NCBI RefSeq assembly: GCF_019097595.1
Contig: NC_080718.1
Span: forward strand, 17,808,657 to 17,872,656
Origin: Hemibagrus wyckioides
Lineage: Eukaryota; Chordata; Actinopteri; Siluriformes; Bagridae
Length of the DNA: 64,000 nt
Direction: 5' to 3'
Shown here: positions 51,001 through 61,887 of the stretch, piece after piece
Layout of the letters: every line of letters begins with the position of its first letter
Numbering within the stretch: the stretch's first letter is position 1
Program-made: the position numbers and the translations under genes
The notes under the pieces: model-generated
The model's database searches: none
Told to the model about the DNA's origin: nothing
What the model saw: only the letters and a program-made list of their open reading frames with translations

Positions 51001-54000
51001 TCATTACCTGTCTACTGACAATATACACTGAAATTCAGCAGGTGTGTCCAGAGCTCATCAATATTCCGCTGTGTGTGGACCTGTGTCTTAACTGGCTTCT
51101 GAACGTTTATGACAGGTATGTATATTTCACTGTGACTATTATACTATCCACAAAATTCATAAAAAACAAAATTTATACCTATCATGACAATTCTTGTGTA
51201 TGTTAATATACTGTATGATGACTCCTTACTGTCAGAAGGGATTATTTACCTATATTTGGCTCTGAAGAAGATGCTTTAAAAAGGGTCTGATCTCATTACC
51301 AGTAATGTAAGATTCAGTGAACATTAATTACTTTTATATCTTTTGTAGGGATCGAAGTGGGAAAATTCAAATACTGTCCATGAAAGTTGGGCTTCTTTCT
51401 CTTTCAAAAGGACACCTTGGAGAAAAGTATAAATGTAAGTATCTTGCATTTTTTAATCTCATAAAGACGGTGGGACTTCACCTTATTATAATCTTTAGTA
51501 CCCAGTCTATCCTGGTCAGTGTTGTTGTGTGTCCATAAACTATCACAGGAATTCAGGGGATGAGATGGGAACACACTCTGGGTGGGATACCTGTTCATCA
51601 TGGGGCACAATTCGCCCACACATTCACACACTCATTCATATCTAAGGACAATTTAGCACAGCCAGTCCCCTATCAGCAGGAGGTGGGAGGAAACCCACAA
51701 AGACAGAAGGAGAATCAGTAACCTGAGCTTAGAATCAAATTGGAAACCACAGAACTGTAAGAGAGCAATACAACCCAATGCACTACTACAATGTTTAACA
51801 TTATTTTGACTTTCAAACTAATGCCTTCATATGGTCTATGATTCAGAAATATCAGTCTCAGTCCTAATTCATGGAACTTCTCCACAGATCTGTTTACTCA
51901 GGTGGCCAGCTCTGCAGGAGTGTGTAACCCAAAACAGCTGGCACTGCTGCTACACACCACTATCCAGATCCCCTACCAGCTGGGTGAAGCCGCTGCCTTC
52001 GGAGGAAGTAATGTGGAGCCAAGCGTTCACAGTTGCTTTCAGCATGTGAGTCTGAGACAACAAAGCTCCACATGAGAGTTTTGTCTTGATTGTATTGATA
52101 ATTGATTTCTTTCATATCAATATCAGCTAACCCTGATGTTTGCACAACGACATTGTCACGTTACAATAGGTTAGGCCTGTTATATATTGTATTTTTGGGC
52201 ATTTAGTATTTGAGTTCAAAATATGTATGAATCTAGTCACCTCTTTTAACTGCCATTGAACTTCCACATCTTCCATGCCATTAACACACTATAAATAATA
52301 TCCCAATATATGAAATAGACACTCTTTATACCTTTTATCCTTTCAGACCTGTTCTAATTGGTGTATAAAAGTAGTAACAGGTCTGATGTCAAGAGGAAAG
52401 ATTAGAATGACAAATAATACTCTATCTGGCAGCTCTAATAAAATGACACATTAACCGCCTGCTGATGAAGAAGTTCAGGAACATTACACTCTCTTGTCAT
52501 AGAGGAATATGCCTCTAAAATGATAAATAGCTTTCTAGAGGATCTTTGATTATTTTTGTACCTCCATTTTCTTATAATGTAGTTTGGAGCGTGCACCTTC
52601 CCTGTTGCTGTGTTGGAGCTGAACGAATTATTTAGAGGTAACTCACACCTCCTCTGGTACCAGTGAAGAAGCTAATCTTGTTAACTAGATACTTATATAT
52701 CCTTTTGGGACACGATTTCTGCATTTAATGGACCAAATGTTTTACTAAAGTGTCCTTAAATTTGAAAAGTGAAAACTTTTCCTGACATCCCAGTAGCATT
52801 TTCAGGTTCCAGGTTCTCACAGTTCCAGGGTCTCCAGTTCAATCAGTTCAACCCGAGTTCTCGCTGTAATTCTCTGGTGTCCTCCCACCTTCCAAAAACA
52901 TGGTGGATTGGGTATGGTACATGTGCTAGGTGTAAATAAGTATTTGCATGGTGCACTGTGAAGGACTGGTGTCCCATCCAGAGTGTATTCCCACCGTGCA
53001 CCCAATGTTCCTAGTATAGGTCAAGATCAACCGCTACCTTGACCAATAGAAGCCTTTATAAGAAGAAGAAGAAGCCTTTATTATCACCACACATACATTA
53101 CAACACACTGGAATTCCTTTCTTTACATATCCCAGCTGAGGAAGTTGGGATCAGAGAGGAGCCTGGAGCAGAGAGGGTTAGGGGCCTTGCTTAATTGCCC
53201 AATATTGGCAGCTTGGCAGAGCTAGGTCTTGAACCCTGACCTTCCAATCAGCAACCCAGAGCCACTTATCCGCTTGAGCCACCATTCCCCTATATAAAGT
53301 GATAACTAAAGATAAATGAATAAAAAAAAATTCCCTCACATGGATTAAACAAGAGGGCAGCACGGTGGCTTAGTGGTTAGTGCTGTTGCCTCACAGCAAG
53401 AAGGTCCTGGGTTAGAAAAGGCATGTTGGCACGTTCTCCCCGTGCTTGTGTGGGTTTACTCCAGGTACTCTGGTTTCCTCCCACAGTCCATAAATATGTA
53501 CATTAGTTTGACTGGTAGTTCTAAATTGCCCATGTGTGTGGTTGTCTATCTATATGTGGCCCTGTGATGGACTGGTGACCTGTCCAGGGTGTACCCCTGC
53601 CTTTTGCCCAATGTGTGCTGGGATAGGCTTCAGCAGATCCCCGTGACCCTAATTAGTAATAAAGCGGGTATAGAGGATGGATGGATGGATGGATGGATGG
53701 GTTAAACAAGTGATCAGTCTTTATTAATGTTCTTCAGGTGGGTGATAAGGACACAGTTGAGCTGGAGCAGTTTGTGGAGTGGATGCATCTGGAGCCTCAG
53801 TCCATGGTGTGGTTGCCGGTGCTGCACAGACTGGCTGCAGCCGAGACCGCCATGCACAAGGCCAAGTGTAACATCTGTAAAGAGTGCCCCATGGTGGGAT
53901 TCAGGTAAACTCATCAAAGATCATTTGTGTACATCACTCTTTCATTTAGTTTAGTTTGTCTAATTATAGCAATTACTAAGAGCTATGAAAAACAGTGAAT

Positions 54001-57000
54001 AAATGTATATGCTAATTTCTCAGGTATCGCAGTCTGAAGCATTTCAACTATGATGTGTGTCAAAGGTGTTTTTTCACTGGAAGAACTACTAGAAGTCACA
54101 AATTAACCTATCCTATGGTGGAATACTGCACTCCTGTGAGCATCATCTTCTCATGCTTTTACTCTACCCTTATGAAAGCACAGATTCAACAGAGAGCGCA
54201 TGGCGTAATGCCATCACAATCTTGAATGTTTTTGTGTTCTGTTATATTTTGGAACAGTAGAGAAGATGATTTCAATGCTGTCCCTTAAGAAATTGTATGA
54301 AAGCTGAGTGACAGAATACAGCCATAGACCAACCATGAAGGACAAACTGATAACAATTATTATTTAAACCTGTGTGGGGGTGTTTATTTATAAATTCGAG
54401 GTAAAAGTGAAAAGAGTGAGAGAAGATTCTTGAGTGTACACATTCTGCATCTCCGTCTTTTATGCTGGTTTTCTCCCGGTGGCCCTTGCTGCAATGTGGA
54501 GGTTGTGCCTCAGGCTTTAGCTTTGTATTTCTGTCTGTTGATGCCCAAAGTGCTGAAGCCGAGTTTTGGAGGCATTGTTAGCTCTTATAATAGACTTTAA
54601 AAGTGTGAATGGAATAAATTGCGATATTTTTCAAGTAAATTCCTGTACATTTTTGTTATACTATGAATAAAGAGACAGATACACAAACAAGTCACAGATG
54701 TTTGTTTATGAGCTACATTCTGTTACAGACCACCTCTGGGGAAGATGTGCGTGATTTCACCAAAGTGCTGAAAAACAAGTTTCGCTCTAAGAAGTACTTC
54801 AGTAAACACCCACGCCTTGGATACCTGCCAGTCCAGACCATTGATCTAGACATGTAAGTGCAAAGGACATCGCTTAATTTTGCAAAGAGCATCACAGCCT
54901 ATTATGCCATACATTACAGACACTGTCCTGTTATACAAACACATCACATATCTATAATAGCTCAGCTCTGTTCATCCATTCAGCTGTCTATGTAACTGAA
55001 TTATTCACTGCACTGCATAACCATCGTAGTCTGTTAATTCCTGAATCCCTTTTTTTTGTGCAGGTGACATGATTAACTCTTTTTTCTCTTTTTTTTTTTT
55101 ACCAGAGGTTAGGTTACTATTTTAGGTTACCCATGTTCAGCATTGATTTTTTTTTTTGTCATGTTGGTCATTGGTGGTTGACATACACTCATATGAAAGT
55201 AGACACTCTTTAAGAAGGGCTTTAAAAAATTTCTATACCTATTTTTTTTTTACATAGCCTACTACTACTTTCTACACAAGTCTTTATATTTTGGTGATAT
55301 TAAACTCATTAAACCCGCCTGCTCTCTGAGATACCCCAAGTGCTTATTCATAAGCATCTATAATTTGAAGGCATTATCTTCAACCATTAAAACTCTGTCT
55401 CAGGTAAAAACAACTCACTCTGAAAGCCAACAGTGTCCTGACGAATTTCATATCAGACTTGCAGCAAGAAAATAATTTGTTTGTTTGTTATTGATAGTGT
55501 ACTGGTAAAAAAAAATATATGCATATCTCCATATATGCTGCTCAGCAGGTGCAGTATGACGAGCCTGATCAGTGCACACCAGGATTTTTATAGAGACCAT
55601 TTTTGTGTGGTGAAATCTGGAGGCAAATCAGAGGACTCATTATTCATCACATGCTTAATAGTCTGCGATAATGAAATACACCACCCGCTCTCTGCATCCC
55701 TGCACACTGGCCCAATTCTGCTCTCATCATCATGCATTTCTTTTACTGTCCATCTTTTTAACACCCCCCCCCTTTTTTTTTTTTATAAATAATTTTTATT
55801 TTAGGAGCCCTGGTTAGAAACACAATACCTGTCAGGAACCATGCAGCAGCCTTGTGATTGTTATTTGCCTGTCGAGTCACACAAATCTTTCTCATACTAA
55901 CATACTGAATCTTGCCTAATGATGTTTTCCTCCACCACCGTCTCGGTTTTCCTGCATCTTAGTCTCTAGGCAGTATGATTATGGATCTACACCGATATCT
56001 ACAGATATTCTTTTCCTCACATCATTGTGCTCATTAGTAGTTAATAAAAAAAAAAAAAAAAAACACATTATGAATCAGATGCTGGAGTGATATCAAATAG
56101 AGCATGTAAATGTATATCAATTTCTTCGTTGTGTTGAAATTGTGAGGAGTGAAATGTAATCACTGTCCAAGTGAAGCCTTAAGCCATACTCAGGGGCTGT
56201 AATCGGAGAAGAGAAGAAGTGACTAAAAGCTAAAACTTTCCAGGAGGTATTACTGTCTATATAAAGAAACACCATTTATGGTACTCATCTTTTCTATAAT
56301 CCGACTGCATTCATCAATGAACCCAGCCAGTTCTCCTAGGGGCCACTTGTTTAAGGGCTAATAACTCAAAGGCGGAAGGCTAATCCGACGAGTCATGGCT
56401 CGACCCCATAGCCCCTATAATCCTGAAAAAGCTCTCCAAACTCTACCACCATGACCGTCTTGTCCGCACTGCAGTTCTCCCAGCTCTGGTTCAGCAACCT
56501 GTGTTAACAGCAAGTAAAGCGCGATAACTCAGGAACCATTTAATTCATCAGTGTGTTGAAATTTTGCTGCACTGAAATATAATCATTGTCCAATACTCAG
56601 AAAAGTGACAAACAGCATAACCTTCCAGGAGGCAGTACTATCTCTATAAAGAAACACCCTTTATAGGTTCATTGTTTTTTACAGTTAATTAAAAAGTGTT
56701 AAGTGTTAATAAAAAAAAGTGTATAACACCTTGACCTTTTTTTCTTCAAAAATTCAACCAAATTTAGTATTTGGTACATAATTGGTTTAACTGAGCGTAA
56801 AGAAACAGTGACTGTTGTTGACACACTGTGCGTACCAAATGATTTGTTAGCAGAAAGACTGTGACTCCTTGCTTGTTGATTCTGCACATGGTTAAATAAT
56901 AAGCCATTCTGGTGCTCAGTGGCACTGCCGAGTGCAAACTGAATCACTGATGCATCAGTGACACATGATGAAATCTCCACACTTTCTCTGTACAACATCT

Positions 57001-57556
57001 CAGAGAGTACGAACCCGAATGATAGTAGATTCAAACAATCCTCTGTTTTATTATACCGGACTATAAAGAACAATTAAATCATCTTTTACTCATAAGCTAC
57101 AACTGTAACCTAATCCAGGATCATTAAATGGCAGTTTGTGTGAACATGCTTATCCCTTAAGGAGTGTAATTAGCTTTCATAGCTTCCAGGCAGGAAGAGA
57201 AAGAGCGTCTTTGCTGGTATTAGCTAATGACTGTGTGCATTACTAAAATGTACTTTAATTTGTCTTGGACTTTTGGAAATGCATTGAAGCCTGAAGCTAT
57301 CATTTTGTTTAATTTCTCTTGAAACAATCGTAACTCATAACCTAACTGCTGTCACTGGATCTTTCTGTTTTGTGTCTACAGGAATGAAGAATACACACAC
57401 AGCCAAATGTCCATGCAGTCCCCTCAGAGGACATGTTGTGTGCAGCGTGTGCAGGACAGCAGACATGTGAGATCAGGCACACACCAGACAGATGACCTTT
57501 CAGGAAGAAGTGAAAAGCAAGTACCCTGTCACTGCATTTGTCTGACTACACAATAG
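42073..57556 (+). CDS. Short utrophin-like protein lacking the actin-binding domain and C-terminal coiled coil
   Basis: Sixteen exons: 42073-42216 (start uncertain), 44899-45029, 45296-45452, 46246-46366, 47009-47271, 48791-48869, 49909-49969, 50068-50129, 50296-50370, 50914-51115, 51349-51434, 51888-52045, 53738-53904, 54024-54135, 54729-54853 and 57382-57556. Phases agree, giving about 705 residues. Exons 3-5 resemble the last spectrin repeats ([22 protein letters not shown]). Next come a WW domain (YPWQRAVF to TTSWDHP), the EF-hand-like region ([30 protein letters not shown]) and a ZZ domain ([16 protein letters not shown]). The core [18 protein letters not shown] matches utrophin. It stops soon after YLPVQT. 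In the family this core binds beta-dystroglycan. Being next to STX11 supports utrophin orthology (UTRN). A further small exon near 48459-48535 is possible. Confidence 0.85.
47563..47965 (+). mobile_element. Tc1-derived MITE
   Basis: The ends are CATGGCCAAAAGTATGTGG and, inverted, the same sequence with ATATGG. The interior keeps scraps of transposase, such as CACAAAGCCAGCTCCATAAA, but no frame. It lies in intron 5 of the utrophin-like gene. Confidence 0.85.
51540..51785 (-). repeat. SINE copy, reversed
   Basis: The minus strand reads GGTTTCCTCCCACCTCCTGC, AAATTGTCCTTAGATATGA and GTGTTCCCATCTCATCCCC in SINE order. It lies in an intron of the utrophin-like gene. Confidence 0.75.
52800..53035 (+). 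repeat. SINE copy, diverged
   Basis: It contains GTCCTCCCACCTTCCAAAAA, GACTGGTGTCCCATCCAGAG and a CCTAGTATAGGTCAAGATC tail. The 5' end is degraded. Confidence 0.7.
53040..53290. repeat. Unnamed interspersed repeat
   Basis: Blocks such as AGCCTTTATTATCACCACA, ATATCCCAGCTGAGG and GGGCCTTGCTTAATTGCCCA resemble a repeat common in teleost genomes. It lies between two SINEs and has no coding sequence. Confidence 0.6.
53354..53700 (+). repeat. Near-complete tRNA-derived SINE with GGAT tail
   Basis: The head GGGCAGCACGGTGGCTTAG has the A-box (GGCTTAGTGGTTAG). GGTCCTGGGTTAGAA is a damaged B-box. The body has CGTTCTCCCCGTGCTTGTG, TAAATTGCCCATGTGTG and GACCTGTCCAGGGTGTAC. The tail is (GGAT)n at 53681-53700. 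It ends 37 bp before exon 13 of the utrophin-like gene. Confidence 0.9.
56125..56670 (+). repeat. Unknown repeat with two related halves
   Basis: A block with GTAATCACTGTCCAAG, TTTCCAGGAGGTATTACTG and TATAAAGAAACACCATTTAT at 56155-56285 recurs at 56575-56662 as ATAATCATTGTCCAAT, CTTCCAGGAGGCAGTACTA and TATAAAGAAACACCCTTTAT. The middle is more GC-rich. I do not recognise the family. Confidence 0.6.
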
Positions 57557-60500
57557 TGTTGTAAATACTATTTACAGCATTAGGATAGATCTGGCCACAG
57601 ATTTGTCCTCCTGTGTGGTTATGAAGCAAAGATACACATCAGATCCTTCTGAAGTCAGATAGAACTACATCGTTTCTTTTTCTATTTTAGATTCTGTGAC
57701 ATTGTTTTGTGTTAAGCCTGCCTCTTTATGAACATGAAGTAATGAGAGTCATTATGATGTTACACATCTCATCAAATGTATATAATATTCCAAAACGTTT
57801 TTTTCTTTCAGTAATGCATTTTGTATTTGTTTATTTCATTTGTTGTAGTAACGCAGATTTCAGTGTTAGTGACTAAGACGTTACGCTGACTGTGAGCCAC
57901 AATAAAAACAGTGTGTCTTTTAAACCCTATTCTACAGCTTAGCGAGAATTTGGATCATTCAACAATTGCATATTCACCGTTATCATCACATCGTCAATAC
58001 AGCATCAGAGATAAAAGGATTTTAAATAGATATAATGGAAAATTAAATAGAAAAAAAGGCTTCAAGAGGAAAGATCACGGTACTCAAACCTCAAATATTG
58101 CAAGATGTTTCGTTTTGTTTGCTTTTAAGATTCCGCTTACTAAAGAGCATGTTTGTGTTGGATACAACAACAGAACACAATCAATCTTTTCAGATTCATC
58201 TGCATATTGGACTTGTTTATGAATGCCATGCAGTTCAAAAGTTACCACTGCATACAATTATGCTGCTTTTTGATTAAAGGGAGAAGTTCTTATTTTAATT
58301 TCACCATAATTACATTTTGTCACTGAACTCATTTAACATTAATGAGACATATTCTTCTGTGATTTGTTTGTGAGTCTATTTATAATTATACCCGCTAGAG
58401 TGATTGCTTAATTTTGTTTCCCCTCCGCCTGCTGACACTCTGTCATTATACTTTAAAATAAAAGATCATTCATTTTTCTATCAGTTATTATAGCGAGTAA
58501 GCCTGTCTCGGTCCTCTACAGCCACCATCTCTGACATCAAGTGGAAAAATGTAAAATGAAAAAGATTTGATTATCTAAACTCAACCTTTCTGTGCCTGAA
58601 TGTGCTGCGTCAACCGGAAATTTTATTGACACGCATTTTATTTATACCATTAATTATAAAATTATATTAATTCTATAAAATGTATATACAATATTACATT
58701 TAGAGAAAATCATATTCGTACATTTCTCCTGTTATCACTTGGCTGAGGATAGCTGTCAAAAAGGCAGTGCCACAGTCCACATTTATTAACTCACTCACTC
58801 AGCATAATCATGTGGAGGACATGTTATTTGATTATACTGACCAAGAAAGCCGGTGGCTTTTCAGTGTGTCATGAAGGGAAAAAAAATGACTTATCATAAG
58901 CAGTGGAATGACTCATCACTATCCATGTGCTTGTTTAAAAGAAATCCAATTGGAAATTATATATTCTGTGTCTGAAAGCCAAGCAAGCCCTCAGGCACTT
59001 GATGCTCCACAAACAAATGTTCCAGAGTCACCTGAGCAGATGAAATTGCCAGGGCTCAAATCACGTATTTGATCAGTTTGACCACCGGATTAATCAGTCT
59101 ATTGATGACTCACACACTAAATATTGTATTTTGCCCCAGCACTGTCAAATATATTTAAGTTTTGAAGCTATATCCATCAGCATGCCCTTTTCAGACAGCA
59201 GCTGGCTTATTACAGCTGGGTAATGTCATTCAGAGTAAGAGACCCTGACCTTTTCTCTATTTATTCTTAAAATCAAATCCCATTTCTGAAGAACTTACAG
59301 TCGAGCATTTGTATTCAGAAATGGAGAGCCCCATGCTCAAAGTTCATGCCTTATCAATTAAGACATGATTTAATTATGTAACCTGTTATTAATATAAGCA
59401 CACTGGCTCGCTGCTCTTTCACAATCTGCCCAATACAGCTTTGTGTTTATGAAGCAAACCCTTTCTGTTTATTGTAGAGGTCAAACAGCAGATTGAAAGG
59501 CCACAGCCCTGCATACGGTGCTGATTTCTCAACGTCGTCACTGCTGATTTAACTCCTGAAGGCCTTGTTAACTACATCACATAACTACATAACACTACTG
59601 CCACCTAGTGGTGAGAAATAAACACTGCGTCTATATTTCCCTTATAAAGAAACTTAACTTCATAATTTCATTAACACCTTTTATGTTGAGGAAATAAACC
59701 TCCTTCAATTAGTCAATTTTTTTGCACATTGCCAATCAAAAGTTTTCACACTCTATATTAACAATTTCCATTAGACTTTAAATACTGGGCTTGTTTTAAA
59801 AGGCTCTAAAATAATAGGTATTAAGTGAATTGAGGAATGTTTTATACTTTTTTTTTTTTTTAAATTTAATGTAGGCCTAAGGCTTTATAGCTCTAAGCAC
59901 TGTAGCTCACAACATAAGAAATATTTTTTTTTTAAAAATTAAATAAATATTAAAACAGTTTTTCATTTTAAATCAACGTGCAATCAACACCAACAGGCTT
60001 TATATTCATTTTATTATGTATTTAATAAGTGTATTCCAAAAATGGCATCATATGTCTTTTATGATCCACAAAAATAAAAACTGCTTAAGGGTAGACAATA
60101 GTTTGATATTTCCAGCAATAAGCTTCACATGCATAAGGAGTCAGAAACAATCATATGATCTCCAAAGTGCATCCAATTTGCTGTTTATCACATCAGTGGG
60201 AAATATGACGCTATAAAATCTCACTTGCTCTTACCAAAAACATTCAGTACTCAAAATTGAAGCCAGAACTGCTAGCCCATGCAAATCTATTGGCAACCAA
60301 TTGTTTTGAGCTGTTTTAATACACAACTGTGTGCTAACACCATGCTACATGTCGATGCACACACTTCAATTTTATAATAGCCTGTAAGCAGAGACATCAA
60401 ACAAAATGGTTCAACGTTTTAATTCCTCAGTAGTGCTCAATAAAAATATTCCTCAGGCTCACCAAATCAAAAACTGATCTATAAAAACATTCTGTCTACC

Positions 60501-60879
60501 AAAATATAACACAGTTGTCTTATTTGTGCTCTTTATTTAATACTGACACCCCAAGAACCATAAAATACTCCTTGCCTTATACACTGAACATTAAATATGC
60601 AAGTACAGCTATGACTCCACACTGTGTTTCTTTCCTCTTTCTGTTCATTCTAATTCCTCCTTTCAGCTCTAGAACCCTGAGAAACATTAGAAAAAATTGG
60701 AAATGTGTTGTTCATGTGTCATGCTTAGTGATTTGTCTAACAGATGACCTTTTTGCTAACTGAATAGCAGACGTTTTGCTGTAGACCTGTCCGGCAGGCT
60801 TCCATTACGGCTCAAAAAAAAAAAAAAAAGGAGAGAGGTAAAGCTGCCCATCAAAATCCAAAAGCACAGACGTATGCTC
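57557..60879. other. Interval between the utrophin-like gene and FBXO30
   Basis: The start should hold the utrophin-like 3'UTR, with AATAAA at about 57901. I searched for exons of the dystrophin-family C-terminal coiled coil (heptads with RLE..MQILEDHNKQ) and saw none. EPM2A, which lies between UTRN and FBXO30 in human, is also not seen. Confidence 0.55.
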
Positions 60880-61045
60880 AGCGGACACTTTAATAGGAAC
60901 ACCTGTACAGTCCTAAAATTATTCAATCAGCCAACTGTGTTGCAGCAGCACAATGCATAAAGTCATGCAGACAGAGGTTGAGATTCAGTTCATGTTCACA
61001 TCAAACATCAGAATTGAGGAAAAACATGGCATGGTTGTAGATGCC
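60880..61045 (+). mobile_element. 5' end of a Tc1-type element
   Basis: TTTAATAGGAACACCTGTAC, CAGCAGCACAATGCATAAA and GTTCACATCAAACATCAGAA are the left end and leader of a teleost Tc1 family. The transposase body is missing. The 3' remnant at 16.34 kb looks like the same family. Confidence 0.7.
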
Positions 61046-61887
61046 ATGAATATGCATTTTAATTTTTCAGATCTACATTTTTTCTTTGCACAACAGTTTC
61101 TATCGCTTTAACAAAATGGTGCAAAAAGACCCCAGACAAACAAAAACAAACATTTTCAGTGGTCCAGGTTTGGTCCATGATTTTATGCATTGCGCTTCTG
61201 CTACCTGATTTGGTTACTGGATAATTGCATGAGAATGTACTGAGAGGACTGTGGGTGTATATACTGTACCACTTTATGCAAAATGTTAGTGTACATTTAT
61301 ATCTACAGCGAATAATCAGTGATAACTTCACTTCCAGGACAAAACATAACATGCCTTAGTGACGTTCCATTAGATTTTAAAAAGTAAACTTCTTGTTCTA
61401 GTGTTTTTTTTTTAGAAAAGTGCTACATATTGTATACCTAAAAACCAAAAAAACTGTTTAACTGTTCTGTTAAACGGTCTGTAGTTACAAAACTGCTGAA
61501 GACATATGGTAATTGAACATTATTACATTCCTAAATAAATTATTGTTGATCATTATTCGTCTTTACAATGTTTTTGTGTCCTAATGGGACATACCTGTAG
61601 GCATTAATGCATTAAAATAGACCTTAAAATATGTTTTGTCCATCTGTACAAGTGAATATAAAATAATAAACCCAGCATGTTTTGTTAGAAAATGAGTGTA
61701 AATAAGTATATATTTACATTAAGGTTCTGCTTAATTTAATTCCTATGATAGTACACAGTAAAAAACAAAAAAAAACAACAAAAAAAAAATTCAACCCCAG
61801 TATTGTTAAATGAAAACATCACACTCATCTGTCACACTGAAAAAGCCATTACGGCAGAAGATTTCTTTTCTTTTTTTTAAGCTCAGC
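61046..61887 (-). other. Likely FBXO30 3'UTR
   Basis: AT-rich, non-coding sequence after the FBXO30 stop codon on the minus strand. Several AATAAA candidates are present, and I cannot choose between them. Confidence 0.45.

Noticed and set aside
57911..58222. A 103-codon frame downstream of the utrophin-like gene, tested as the missing C-terminal coiled coil
   Set aside because: It has no heptads, no family motifs and no good splice borders.
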